Assembly: GCA_037127255.1 (NCBI GenBank) | Contig: JBANSL010000004.1 | Span: forward strand, 16,127,967-16,191,966 | Direction of reading: 5' to 3' | Origin: Persicaria tinctoria | Taxonomy: Eukaryota; Streptophyta; Magnoliopsida; Caryophyllales; Polygonaceae | DNA length: 64,000 nucleotides | In this document: positions 1 to 10,633 of the stretch, piece by piece | How positions within the stretch are numbered: the stretch's first letter is position 1 | Layout of the letters: the number at the start of each line of letters is the position of its first letter | Notes under the pieces: generated by a model | What the model was told of the DNA's origin: nothing | Database searches by the model: none | The model's input: the letters and a program-made list of their open reading frames with translations, nothing else | Program-made: the position numbers and the translations under genes

Positions 1-187
1 ACCTCCTGGGCCGAGTATGAATGTAGCTTGGTTCTATCCATGGACCTGAAAAGTATGGAAAACATATACCCATAACTAATAATGTTCAAAACCAAAAACA
101 AAACAAAACAATGTCCAAAAAGTCCAAAAACGTCTATGTACAAGCTCTAGATTTTATAGTCGCTAGGCCGACTTTCTCCATTTAGCA

Positions 188-1013
188 TTAGCCTGGCTCA
201 TCTTTGTCCGGAGGTATAGGTGGATCTGGTGGTTCCTCCGGTGGTGGGAAGCGTGGGATGTCATCCGGAGACATCATGTGAAGAAGCTTGAGCCTCCCTG
301 AGTGGATGCTCCATGGCTCCTTCCATCCATCTTCCTGGGCTCCAGCTGGCATGCATAAAGGAATATATAAAGGAAATTTGCATACCTCATCATCATACCT
401 CTTCCGCTCCATTAGTTGATTTGTTTGCGCGTCTCCACCACAGCAAAACGGTGGAGTAGGAAGAGATATTTCCACCTCATCATGCGGAACTTCATGCCAC
501 TTTGTGAGGACCCCATACTTGAATATGAACATCGGTTGCTCAAAATTGTCAGGAATAGCCTTCACCTTATAAGGCAAAAGTGACTTTGAAGCACCATATA
601 TGGGCAACGACGTCCGGATTTTGCGTTGGTGGCTCTTCTTCTTCTTGGGATCCTTCCAAAGATTCTTCAAAGATAGATAGCGAAATAGAAATAGAGGAAG
701 GACATACTTGGGTTTCTGTGGTACAGACGATTTCGGCTAGTGTTTCTGGATCAGTTCCTCTAGAATGTGTATATGTCGAGTCCAGGTAATGTTCCCATCT
801 ACGCAACACAAGCTCAGCTTCTGCTTGTTCCCTTGCTGCTTTCTCAGCGGCGAGAGCAATATCCTTGGCGGCTAGTTCTGTCCTAAGCCTCTGTATCAGC
901 TGTTCTGGTGTTTCTGCGGCCGCCATGGCTCTTTTCAGTTTAGAATGGATGTGTAGGACATGTTCCACATCATCTAAGGTGTCAAACTCAGGTGGTTGAC
1001 CAAAACGGCGCAT
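188..1013 (-). pseudogene. Gag-region reading frames of the LTR element, frameshifted
   Basis: Two overlapping minus-strand frames lie just inside the primer-binding site. The upstream one (1013 down to 567, 148 codons) starts MRRFGQPPEF and has an alanine- and glutamate-rich stretch around residues 45-70 that looks like a short coiled coil. The second (670 down to 188, 160 codons) begins in a lysine-rich segment and ends in a proline-rich tail (PPPEEPPDPPIPP). They overlap by about 100 bases in different frames, so either one frame was broken by a shift or the two were always separate. I recognise no CCHC zinc knuckle, protease or polymerase motif, so calling this gag rests on position only. 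Confidence 0.45.
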
Positions 1014-1075
1014 ACACCTGCGAAGTAACTCAAAAGAAAAGTGAGATCTGACTACCTAAGGCGCGAATGATAGCT

Positions 1076-1093
1076 TCCCCGGCAACGGCGCCA
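1076..1093 (-). other. Primer-binding site, tRNA-Asp type
   Basis: The minus-strand sequence TGGCGCCGTTGCCGGGGA matches the primer site next to the gypsy-like 5' LTR at 37009-37026. It marks the inner border of the LTR and fixes the element's orientation. Confidence 0.8.
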
Positions 1094-2329
1094 ATTTGTT
1101 GTTGCGGGAGTAAATCGAGTATTGAAATGAATATAAAATATAGTTCAGACTGACTTCCCTGTCTCAGCAAATAAATACAAGACTTCCTCCCGTTGTAGTA
1201 AGAGAACAGTCAGGATCGAATCCACGAGGAAGCACGTCAGCAGTTCTTAGGTAGCTGTAAATTCTCACAGACAGCAGAAAAGACAGAAACACAGAAAGGA
1301 AAGAAACAAATAAACCCGGCAAGGGAAACTAAAATAAAAGCAAAGAACAAAGCAAGACAAGAACGAAAGGCAAAGGCAAAGAGCTACTCGACCTCGACAA
1401 GAAACAGTAAAGGCAAAAACTTCAGAAATCGACAACAGAAAAGAACTCAACTCGACCTAGACTAAGCTCTCCTCGACCTCGACAAAGGTCCTCCTCGAGA
1501 TCGACAAGATCTCCTCTGTATCGAGTAACTATGCAGAAAACTGTAAATTGCAGAATTTAAAGACAAACGCAGATTTTCGACAGAAATAAACTTCAATATA
1601 TTAAAAGACTTCCAAAGTCAGGGTTTCAACACCACAACGATAACCATGCAAAGTAACACATAAAGGCATAAAAGATCATTCTTTCCATCAAATAACTTTC
1701 GTCATTAACAAATAGGCATATAGAGGCTCTCGCATAAACCCTAATTGTTACTAACCCTTTTTCACATAATTAATCCAAGTTGCATTAAGATCACTTTCGC
1801 TTCAATAACACAAACAAGGATCACCTTCAACTCTCGCAAAAGAATCATGCTCATAGGGAAAGAAGATGAATTGCACAAAAAGATATGACCTTTATCGCAT
1901 CGCCTCACATGGCCACCGTCGGGCTCACCCCAGCCCCAGAAGTGGGTGGACTACTCACGCCTCATTGCAATCGCAGACATTGATTGATGAAAAGAACTAA
2001 CTTGCATAAAATAAACTCCAACTTACAACCTCTCTTTATGTATCCAACTAATTGTCTCTTGGATTGAATGATTAAAACTGAGCCCCATGGGCTTTATTTA
2101 TAGCCTTCATTCCCTAGCTATTCTAGGAAAGAAGATATCTATCTATATCTAAAAGTATATCTAAAGCTTGAAAGATAAATAAATTGCCATAAAGAAATAA
2201 ATCTATAAGGAAAAAGATAAATCAAAATAGGTAAGTCTTCATGTCTTGATAGATCTCCCTTTCATGATGATAGATCTTGATCAAATCGGGTAGAATCTTC
2301 CGCCTTCGGCCCCAAGGAATCCCAAGTCT

Positions 2330-3020
2330 AGTCGGACAAGTACTCGTCGAGAAGCTGCTGGACACGTCTCTAGTCGACCTCGAGTAAGGCTCGTCGGCCT
2401 CGAGTAGGGTGGTTCTTCGACTGGACTTCCTCGGTTAGATCTGCTCGATGTGGCTCGGACTTGGTCACTGGTGCTCGTCGACCTTGACAAGAGCTAGTCG
2501 ATGTCGAGTAGGGTTAGGTCATCGACAAAGCTTCCTTGGGTTGGCGTGCTCGACAAGCCTGGAACATGACTCTGGGCGTCGTCGACCTCGAGTAAGGCTC
2601 GTCGACCTCGAGTAGAGATGATCGTCGACTAGGCCTCCTCGAGTGGCTCTCCTCGGCAAGCTCGGATCTAGACTCAAGGTCTCGTCGATCTCGACCAAGC
2701 TTCGTCGAGATCGAGTAGGGCTCTTCCTTCCCGCTTCCGCGAGTTGGCTCTGCCGCTGGCAGTGGGTTTTTCCGCGGCAGCGAACGGTCCGCTGCAGCGA
2801 GTCGAGTCGCTGGCAGCGAGTACTCCTGGTCGTCCTCGGCTCCTCTCCTTGTCGACTCCGGGTGTGGAGTTGGGGCTTCGTCGACCTCGACCAGTGGTCC
2901 TCGAGATCGAGTAGGCTCCGGAGCTCGGGTTGGTCTGGCTTGCTCGATCAGCTCTGCTCGACCAAGGTTGCTCGGACAGGCTCGTCTATGTCGAGTAAGC
3001 CTACTCGAGATCGAGTAGCC
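2330..3020. repeat. Interspersed GTCGAC/CTCGAG-rich short repeats inside the LTR
   Basis: Variants of the phrase gtcgacctcgagtaagg recur many times here, for example at 2373-2410, 2460-2515 and 2580-2620. Weaker copies occur near 1390-1520 in the same LTR. The stretch is far richer in GC than its surroundings. It behaves like a degenerate minisatellite of about 13-20 bases rather than a coding region, although short open frames run through it. Confidence 0.65.
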
Positions 3021-3405
3021 TCAACTCTCAGACTGGTTCCGCTGCTTTGACCTTGGACTTCTGTAGTGTTTTTCCGAGCTTTTCCGACCTTCTGTAGAAT
3101 TGCTGTAAAATGCCTCGATTTCTGCGAATTAAACAGAAACTGGTGTAGATTCCATAATTTGGCAAATAAACATAAACTACATAGATTCTGTACTATCTAA
3201 ACCCAAATGAATGCAATGTATATAGAAATCGATATAAAAGTTACTGTAAAACATGGCAGATTAGGCTCACAACAAAACGCCACTACTACCTTCAAAACGA
3301 CAACCAAAGAAAAACAAATTGTTAAATTGCCATTCAACATGAGTGAGTAAGATTCAATACGTACATTATTTTATGATTTTAAATGTTTTCCATGCGCCAG
3401 TTTGA

Positions 3406-4598
3406 GAATTTTTTTTGTAAATAGCCAAAAAACGCGAAAATACTATGAGAATAGCCAAATTCTCAAATAATTTAGTGTTTTAGCCCAAACAGGGTAAAGT
3501 CGTTGTTACAAACAGCGACTTTACCCAAAGTTTTTTAAAAAAATATTAAAAAATGTAAGTCGCTGTTTATAACAGCGACTTACGTGTATTTCGATTTTTT
3601 TTAAAAAAAAATTCCGATTTATTGTGAAAATAAATGTAAAATATATTAAAAAAAATATTAGATGGAGAGTCGTTGTTCTAAACAGCGACTCTCCTTTTTT
3701 ATTTTTTTTTAAAAACATACGGGCTACAGGCGACGGCCGTCTTCTTTCTTCCAGGTTCCCAAACTCCGTCTTCAACCTATCCGTCCGACAAGCCACCTTC
3801 AACGTCGATCTCCGGCCACAACCAACACCTCCGAAATCCGGCCGTCGGCGATTCTCTATTGCCCCTGCCATCGGCGCCTCACGATTCTCCATTGCCCCTG
3901 CCGTCGGCGCTGTTGTCCGACGCAATTGCAGCCGCAGCAACGGGCCGAAAGAGGGGCAATTGCAGAGGGGAATAGCCGAATAGGATGAAGCGGGGAAGAG
4001 GGGAAGAGGATGAAGCGGCCGACGGCGCAATCTCGGGCGCAATTGCAGCGAGAGCAATTACCGCCTCCGTCTGTGCGTGGTCGAAGGCCTGGGCACAGAT
4101 CCTCCGAATTCGGCTTCCTCGACTGCGTGTACCGCCTCATTTCAATCGCCAGACCAGTGGACTCCGAGATCCGGCCGGTGGACTCGACCGCCTGGGGTTC
4201 AATCGCCTTCTTCAATCGTCTTCCTCGCCTGCTCTTCCAAATCCTGCCAGTGGACTGCCTTCCGATTGCTCTTCCAGATTCGGCCGGTCAACTCCCTTTC
4301 GATTGCTCTTCCAAAACCGGCCGGTGGACTCCCTGCCTGACTGCTCTTCCTCCTTCCGATTGGGCTCCCTTGTAAATTTTGGAGAGTCGTTGTTTAGAAC
4401 AACGACTCTCCATGTAAATTTTTTTTTTCCCACTTTTTTTAACAATAAATCGGAATTTTAAAAAAAATACATGTAAGTTGCTGTTACAAACAGCGACTTA
4501 CATTTTTTTATTTTTTTTTAAAAAACTTTGGGTTATTTGAGAATTTGGCTATTCTCATAATATTTTCGACTTTTTTTGGCTATTTACCAAAAAAATTC
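3406..4598. mobile_element. Mutator-like element with long palindromic termini (Pack-MULE-like)
   Basis: The ends form a long inverted repeat. The left begins GAATTTTTTTTGTAAATAG at 3406, and the right is its near-exact complement ending at 4598. Flanking 9-base duplications, CCAGTTTGA (3397-3405) and CTAGTTTGA (4599-4607), differ by one base; 9 bases is the usual Mutator-family duplication. Inside each arm are short hairpins of the type AGTCGCTGTT..AACAGCGACT (3500-3690, 4380-4500). The core, 3720-4370, is GC-rich with overlapping short open frames on both strands and no recognisable protein. It looks like captured host DNA of unknown origin. Confidence 0.72.
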
Positions 4599-4765
4599 CT
4601 AGTTTGAAGGCCAAGGGAAAGTAAATTGAAGTTAGCACAAAGATCACACTTTGCTTAATCTATCAAGGGAAGAATCAAGAATGACTCATACATGATGCCA
4701 GAAGCTAATTTAATAGATTCAATGATTCATGATCAGCTCAACCTTTATATCCAGTGCAGTAAGGC

Positions 4766-4852
4766 AAAACACCATCAATAATAAATTCTCGAGGTCCGGG
4801 CCTGTCCCGCCTCGAATTATTTCCTTATCAAAAAACACCATCAATAATAAAT
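4766..4852. mobile_element. 45-base retroposed fragment with 21-base target duplication
   Basis: The 21-base stretch at 4766-4786 (aaaacaccatc..aataaat) is repeated exactly at 4832-4852. Between the copies lie only 45 bases ending ttccttatcaa. A similar tail occurs at about 26900-26925. A long exact duplication around a short 3' fragment is typical of a 5'-truncated SINE or LINE insertion. Confidence 0.6.
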
Positions 4853-4956
4853 ACACAAAGACATGTGTGCTTAACAGGACGGTTATCAGTACACTTTAAC
4901 CAAAATCTATTATGAAAGCAATCAAACTATACATTTAGTTTATTATCTATTTTTAG

Positions 4957-5148
4957 GAACAACTCTCTGTACCTAGACCACCAGACATATTTATGAGGGT
5001 TCTAGCCTTCAACAATACCCCACCACAGCAACACCATCTATATTCAATAACTTCAAATGCTTCAGTTCCTGCCTGATGCCTTCAGGATTAACAAACGGGT
5101 ACAAAGTTTTGAAATTCATTAGAGGTATAGACCGACAGTAAGATTAAC
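4957..5148 (-). pseudogene. Beta-amylase-like pseudoexon
   Basis: Read on the minus strand, this segment follows a splice acceptor (TTGTTCCAG, border at 5148). It encodes pieces that fit the glycoside hydrolase family 14 pattern near the N-terminus of beta-amylases: VNPEGIRQELKHLKLLNIDG, then in a second frame WWGIVEG, then NPHKYV and YRELF. The family norm is PEG..LK..NVDGV.VDCWWGIVE. At least one frameshift (between DGVAV and WWGIVEG) and one stop after VEG break it. The catalytic region further downstream is absent. This is a remnant, not a working enzyme. Identification rests on remembered family sequence. Confidence 0.6.
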
Positions 5149-5403
5149 CTGGAACAACAAAAACAGGTTCAAATTTCCCCTAAATTTGAAAACCTAAAGA
5201 TACACAAAGACTAAAAAATCAGCAAGAAGAATACATAAACAAGAAGAAAATGGAAGCAAAACATACACTGAATGCTCTCTTTTCACATGCTATGTACAAC
5301 TTCAACAAACAATCTACCAACGGCAGATTCCAACTTTGGCGCCACAAGCAAAAGGGCAATCTCCAACAAGAGCTGAATATCGGAATCGAAATGGAATACT
5401 TAC

Positions 5404-5879
5404 TTTTTTTCTGCCGTCCTATCATGAGCCCTGCCGACTGCCAGCACACAGTATGAGCTTCCATCTCTTATAAAAGCTCCTACAAGGGTCATGTATGTTT
5501 CGCTTCTTTCTCAACAGAGTCATTAAAGATTGACAGTTGGACCTCCCTGCAGTTGAGGGATTCAAGAAGGCGATTACTAATGTTGCATAAGCATATGACA
5601 ACAAGTAAAGGGCAAGAATCCCACCTTGAATAAAAGATCATAGGCGATGTGTTCCCAGGGAAAAGATACGGACATCAAGCAGCACTTGAGGGGTAACATC
5701 TCTTCATCAGAATTCCTTGAAGCAGCCGATGCTGCTGCATAAGCCTGCTTTGCTGCCTTGCTGCCATGGAAGCTGCAGAGGCTGCTCTCCGAACAATTGT
5801 TGCTAGCCCAAAGCCTTTTTGCGATACTACTGGTGACGAAGGGCCACTGATCTGTTGGCTTTGACCTGGTAAAGCATCG
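5404..5879 (-). pseudogene. Two-exon remnant of a conserved, unrecognised plant gene
   Basis: Two minus-strand exons keep consensus splice borders. The first, 5625-5879, has acceptor GACAG and donor GTGGGA. It reads SGPSSPVVSQKGFGLATIV, then an alanine-rich helix; after a shift caused by a short AAGGCAGC-like duplication it continues DEEMLPLKCC and PWEHIAYDLLFK. The second, 5404-5542, has an acceptor ending AG before GTC and donor GTAAGT. It reads VQLSIFNDSVEKEAKH and, after another shift, MTLVGAFIRDGSSYCVLAVG. The protein-like texture and splice sites show real coding ancestry, and the two frameshifts show decay. I do not recognise the family. It may share a transcript with the leader exon at 6542-6877. 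Confidence 0.5.
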
Positions 5880-6541
5880 CTGTCAGCTATGATCTTTATA
5901 ATCCATACTACAAAATAATATAAACCCAAAGCCATATGTAGACAAAATTTCAAGCAATTATCAAGGTGGACTCAATCAGAAGCATCAATTAGAAGCATCA
6001 AAATCAGAAGCATCAATTATCAATTGTTTCAAACAAAAATTGAATTCTGAAGAGTTCCAACTATCGAACTCTCAGACAGAAAGCATCAATTATCAATTGC
6101 ACAAGATTGTCAAACAAAAGCCAAAATTGGAATCTAGGTCAACTGAAACTCAACAAATTGAAACGAAATCGAAACACCATAGCTGCGAAAGCTTACATAT
6201 GAATCATATCCATGGAAAAACCAAAATCAGAGCCAGAGCACAGAACTATCTCCCGCTAAACCCTAGAATTCAGAAAAAAGGGGAAAACGAAAGGAATGAT
6301 AAAATCATGAAGTGAAACCTAAAAGTCGGGGACTCTGAACCTTAAAGAAAGAAATCAGAACCAACTCGTCCACGACGTCATTCACCGGAAACAAATTTAC
6401 CAAAGCCACAATCTACAGAATCCAAATCAAGACAATTTAGGATAGATCCAGGAAATCAAAGGGAAAAGCAAAGGCAATCGGGATAGTAGATGCTTCGAGA
6501 GTGGGTGAATAAGGGAAGAAATCGAAGGAAGAGAAACATAC

Positions 6542-6877
6542 CGGACAGCAGTGAGCGAGGAATTGACGGCAACGATGGAGAGCAGATCTTCTTCCGTCTC
6601 TTCTGTCATCTCGACCCAACCTCCAGCCGATGGGCTTGAGGGAGCCAGACGAAACCGAGAGCAGATCGTCGGAGGGAAGAGGAGCACGCGAGAGATCTCC
6701 TTCTGTCTCTTCCATCCTCTTGGGCTCTTCCGTCTCGGCGCAGATCTGAGATCTCCTTCTAGCCTCTTCCGTCTTGTTGGTGGAGCACGCGAGAGCATAT
6801 CGTCGGAGGGAAGAGGAGGAGAAGTGGTGGTGGTGGTAGTGGTGAAGGAGAAGAGGAGGAGAAGCGTCTTTCGCCAT
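6542..6877 (-). pseudogene. Probable first exon of the 4.9-6.9 kb minus-strand gene remnant
   Basis: A minus-strand ATG (MAKDASPPLLL, then a histidine-rich run HHYHHHH) opens a frame that reaches a donor site (CTGTCCG before GTATGT) at 6542. The exon holds internal tandem duplication of a unit containing CTCGCGTGCTCC and TCCCTCCGACGAT. A possible second exon near 6380-6420 (NLFPVNDVVDEL) has an acceptor TTCTGTAG, but its phase does not fit the first. Purine-rich sequence on the plus strand and AT-rich sequence upstream (6900-7140) suit a promoter and leader. The product is unknown. Confidence 0.35.
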
Positions 6878-6879
6878 GG

Positions 6880-7146
6880 ATAAGCCTCGCGAGATCTGGG
6901 GAGCGCTCTCCGATCTTCCGATACGAAGGATGTTAATTAACTAATTAACTTTGGAAGGATGTTATCCCCGCAAAAAAATAATTTAAGGTTGTTAATTAAC
7001 TAATTAAAAGTAGAAAAATGTGATATTTCACCAAAATTTCTCATAATATTTCATAAAAAAAAAGACTAATCAAATGAAAGAAAAGCCCCAATCAGAGACG
7101 GAGAGAGGAGCGGGTTAAAGTAGGCTATAACTTGTGTAGTTTCTAA
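6880..7146. other. AT-rich spacer
   Basis: This stretch holds no open frame worth calling. It contains two copies of ttaattaactaattaa (near 6930 and 6990), a short direct repeat that could be promoter sequence of the minus-strand remnant or transposon debris. Confidence 0.4.
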
Positions 7147-9138
7147 AAAAATAAAGGGTAAATTGCAACTAATATCCAACCTTTAGGGATAGTTGCATTC
7201 AATACCCTAATCTTGTAAAATTTCATAAAATATCCTAACATATTACCCTAAATGAGTTTCTTAAATTTAAAAATTCCCCACATCAAACAAAAATTACAAA
7301 AAATCACCCATATTCACAAAATATTTTCAATGAGCCCCAAATACATTTAAAAAAAATGAGAATGAAATAAATCTCATACAATTTAACCTCACCGACCCAC
7401 CATTCAAAAATAATTATAATAGATCTATAAAATATACTCCTTTAAAATGTAATATAATTACTTTAGCATCTACTCATTTAAAATTTTAATATAATCCATC
7501 AAAATAATTAATTATTTATCTAAAAAGCCTACATTATAATTAAAATCTAAATTTATATAAGTTTTTCTCGATATATGCCGATTCGTACATCTATATATAA
7601 TTATATTCCCTGTATATTATTTGATACAATATATACCGTCTCTTTTATTAATATTATGTTATATATACTAAAACTAATAAACAACAAATTATTGTTTATC
7701 ACACATAAATTCTAGAATTTTTTTTCTAAATATTCACTAAAAAATAAAAAATTACAAAAATATTCACACTTTCAAACTATTTACGAAAATATTCATTTTT
7801 GTCAGATCGGACAGAAAAATGTGGTCTCAGACCACGTTTTATTTGGAAGGTCAAAAATCTTAAATTGGGTGAAAAGGGGTAAAAAAAGACTAATAAAGAG
7901 ACACGGTGACGGGTTCGAGCAAAAGGACCGGCGACGAGAGTTCCGAGAAGTCGGGAAATTGTGGACAGCTTCTGAGGCAACAGATCAGACTTCAAAGATT
8001 TCCAATTTCCCGTCGATTGGCTTAGCTTCTGGGGACGGGCAAGTATTACTTTTGTAGATCTTGAAGTCGTGGTCGCTGATTGGGGTAGATCTCGTCAATC
8101 GGAGGTTAGAAGAAGCGGAAAATTGCGTTTTACCGAGACGTCGCTTGTGTAGAGGCGAGTCCAAATGGGACTTGTTTGAGAGGGATTGTAGGGCTGCTGT
8201 GGGGTGACGTTTTGGGGGTGAAAGGAGGGTGATGATGGGGCTGTGGAAGGCCTTAGAATGGTGGTAAAGTAGAGGATGGGGGTTGAGGGATATGTGATGC
8301 AAGATCGCTCTCGGTCTCGCACTCCGAGCTCTCTCCAACACTCGATCTTCCGCACTCTCGGCCTCGCACTCCGAGTGTTTCCGACCCTTTGATTCCATCG
8401 TCTCTCACTAGGGAATCGTTCTTAGCATCTCACCAAGAGGTTTTATCCGGCATCTCACCAAGATAGATATTGTTTCTTAACCCGAAACGAAGGAAGCACA
8501 AAGCTCAGATTTTTCTCAAATTCAACTTGTTTTCAAAAAGGTTCTTACATCCCTTTATATAGGAAAATATGGATACTATGAGAAATAAAAGAAATTAAAA
8601 TAAATCGATAAACTAATGACGGATCATACGAAAGTGTTTTCCGAGATTTATGACGGAGAGATGGACAACCATAATGGGGGGAACTGAATGGTCTTGGTTG
8701 CCATCAAAGAGATGGAAGTTCGGAAATCTCTAAAGCCCCGTCATTTAATCTGACTTTATTGATTGCATTCCGTCTTCATTTATTGCATTTCCGACAAGCT
8801 GCCTGGTTTTCGGACTGCTTCAAAGATGCCAGATTTCGTCCATCTTCCAAGCTGATTTGATGACTGCATCCTTCAACAAAGTTGTATCCACTTAAAATAT
8901 CTTTCCAACAATTTCTTATCGGCTTCAATCGGAATTTTATACAGGCAGAACAAGCCAAAATACCGAAGTGTCGCCAAACAGTCTTCGCAAATGAAAGTTG
9001 AGGTTCTGCTCCGAAGACAAACCCTTGTAGGAAAAAAGAGTCAAGTTCACGGGCGACTACGATCATATCATCCTCCTCCCCTTTAAAAGGATTCGTCCTC
9101 GAATCCGTGATGGAAACGAACGACTTCTTCGAACATGC

Positions 9139-9753
9139 TTATTCTTCCTTGAACGGATCTTGAATCCCTTCTTCTTCTTGAATCGTGAAAGGCAAGCAAG
9201 ACGGAATGAAAGAAGTCGAATCTAACCACTTACTTGACATGGAATTCAGAAAGCTAGGCATGTCGGTTGACATTCGTTTCTCCTTCATGGAAAGTGCAAC
9301 CTTGGGAACTTGGATGATTTCCTCATCTTTTTGAAGCTCAGGCATGACCTCTGCAGTCTCAATTGGAACATCATTAGACTCGCCTTCTTTAATCCCAAGT
9401 GTCTCGCCCATGATCGTAGAGGATTTCCTCTTGGAAGAGGGAGGTGGGGCTATTGTGGACTTCGATTACATTGACCCCAATGAGGTGACAAGATTTCGAA
9501 TTTCCTTTACTCGTTTCATTGAATCTTCCGCGAGCTTGCAGATCTCTTCCCAAGGTGGTTCAACCTTCTTCTTATGTCGAGCCGCATACTCTAGAGCCCT
9601 TCTCCTTCGATATCTCCTATGGAGCTCTTGATCAACTACATCATATGTAGCCCCATCTATGTCACTCCAACGAAGATACCCATCATCATAGGCTCGAATA
9701 GCCCATCGGATGTACTCTTCGGACAAAGGCTTGGAACTCGTTTTCTTCAACAT
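9139..9753 (-). pseudogene. Single internal ORF of element Z, one in-frame stop
   Basis: From an ATG at 9753 (MLKKTSSKPLSEEYIRWAI) a minus-strand frame runs 204 codons to 9139, interrupted only by a TAA at 9466-9468. The first half is rich in aromatic and basic residues (DDGYLRWSDIDGATYDVVD, then HRRYRRRRALEYAARHKKK), and the second half is acidic. It has no zinc knuckle, protease or reverse transcriptase motif. It starts about 35 bases after the primer site, so it occupies the gag position. I know of no function. A frame kept open over 200 codons but for one stop suggests fairly recent decay. Confidence 0.5.
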
Positions 9754-9846
9754 TTTGACCCGAAAGCTTGAGGAACCCTTTTCGTTGCTCTGATACCATT
9801 TGACGTGCTCGAACCCGGGTTCGAGCAAAAGGACCGGCGACGAGAG

Positions 9847-10633
9847 TAAAGGACCGCAAAACTTCAAATTGCAAGTAGAACGAAGAGAGTTTAGTCCCCC
9901 ATGGCGAACATCGCTCTCTCTCTAATTGTGTGATGAAAAGTAGAATGGAATAGAAGTTAATGAAAAATAACCTAAAAGTGGCCTAATAAAACATCCAAGT
10001 CGGCCTCAAACCAACATAATAGAAACTAGGGTTTTTTTCCTCAAAACGGCGCGCCGACTGTCCGTGCGGCGGGCGCCGCAAAGTTGCGGCGGGCGCAGCA
10101 AACCATGCGGCGGGCGCAGCATGAATACCGCCCCTGGCGGCGGGCGCAGCAAACTATGCGGCGGGCGCAGCAAACCATGCGGCGGGCGCTGCATTGGGTT
10201 TTCCCGAAAATTCCGTCTTGAATCAGCTCTCGACGTCAACATGAAAGTTGTAGCCCTCTGAAAGAGCTTTCCAACGCATGGTCATAATAGTCGATCGGAC
10301 AACCGAGGCCTCCAGAAAGTGCAAAACAAGTTCAGCATGTCTGGCGACAACTTCTGCAGACTTGTTCTTCGTTTAGGTTCGCTTCTTCTTCTCAGGACCT
10401 CTTGAGATCTTCATGTAAGCTTCTTCGATCAACTAGACATTCTCATCCAATGCGTTATCAACCCATGTCTCCTCCTCGGATCCACGATTACCTGAAATAA
10501 TCAATAAAAGCATGTAGATTTCGACTCCACCAACATAGAGAGCAAATATGCAAATTGCACTTAATCCATGCATGATATGCATCTTAACTAAGCTAAATGC
10601 AACCTATTATGCCTACCTATATGCATGCTATCA
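9847..10633 (-). mobile_element. Truncated LTR fragment of the gypsy-like family inside Z's 5' LTR
   Basis: Read on the minus strand from 10633, the sequence begins TGATAGCATGCATATAGG. It matches the first ~770 bases of the LTRs at 34253 and 39620, including the GC-rich GCTGCGCCCGCCGCA repeat block (10055-10195 here). It stops near 9867, before the LTR's second half. The sister LTR of Z (7907-9070) lacks this piece, so it arrived after Z inserted. Confidence 0.8.

Larger units (their letters stand above)
1..3280 (-). mobile_element. 5' part of a Ty3/gypsy-like LTR retrotransposon (LTR plus gag-like region)
   Basis: On the minus strand an LTR ends in CA at 1097. Two bases later comes a primer-binding site at 1076-1093 (TGGCGCCGTTGCCGGGGA), the tRNA-Asp-type site known from Athila-like and other plant gypsy elements. 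Gag-like reading frames follow at 188-1013, and the element leaves the window to the left. The LTR is about 2.2 kb. Its outer border, near 3280, is a guess because the partner LTR is not in the window. No protease or reverse transcriptase is visible in the part present. Confidence 0.72.

Noticed and set aside
3521..4461. Several overlapping ORFs of 77-178 codons on both strands
   Set aside because: They lie inside a Mutator-like element's GC-rich core, overlap one another in all frames and show no domain.
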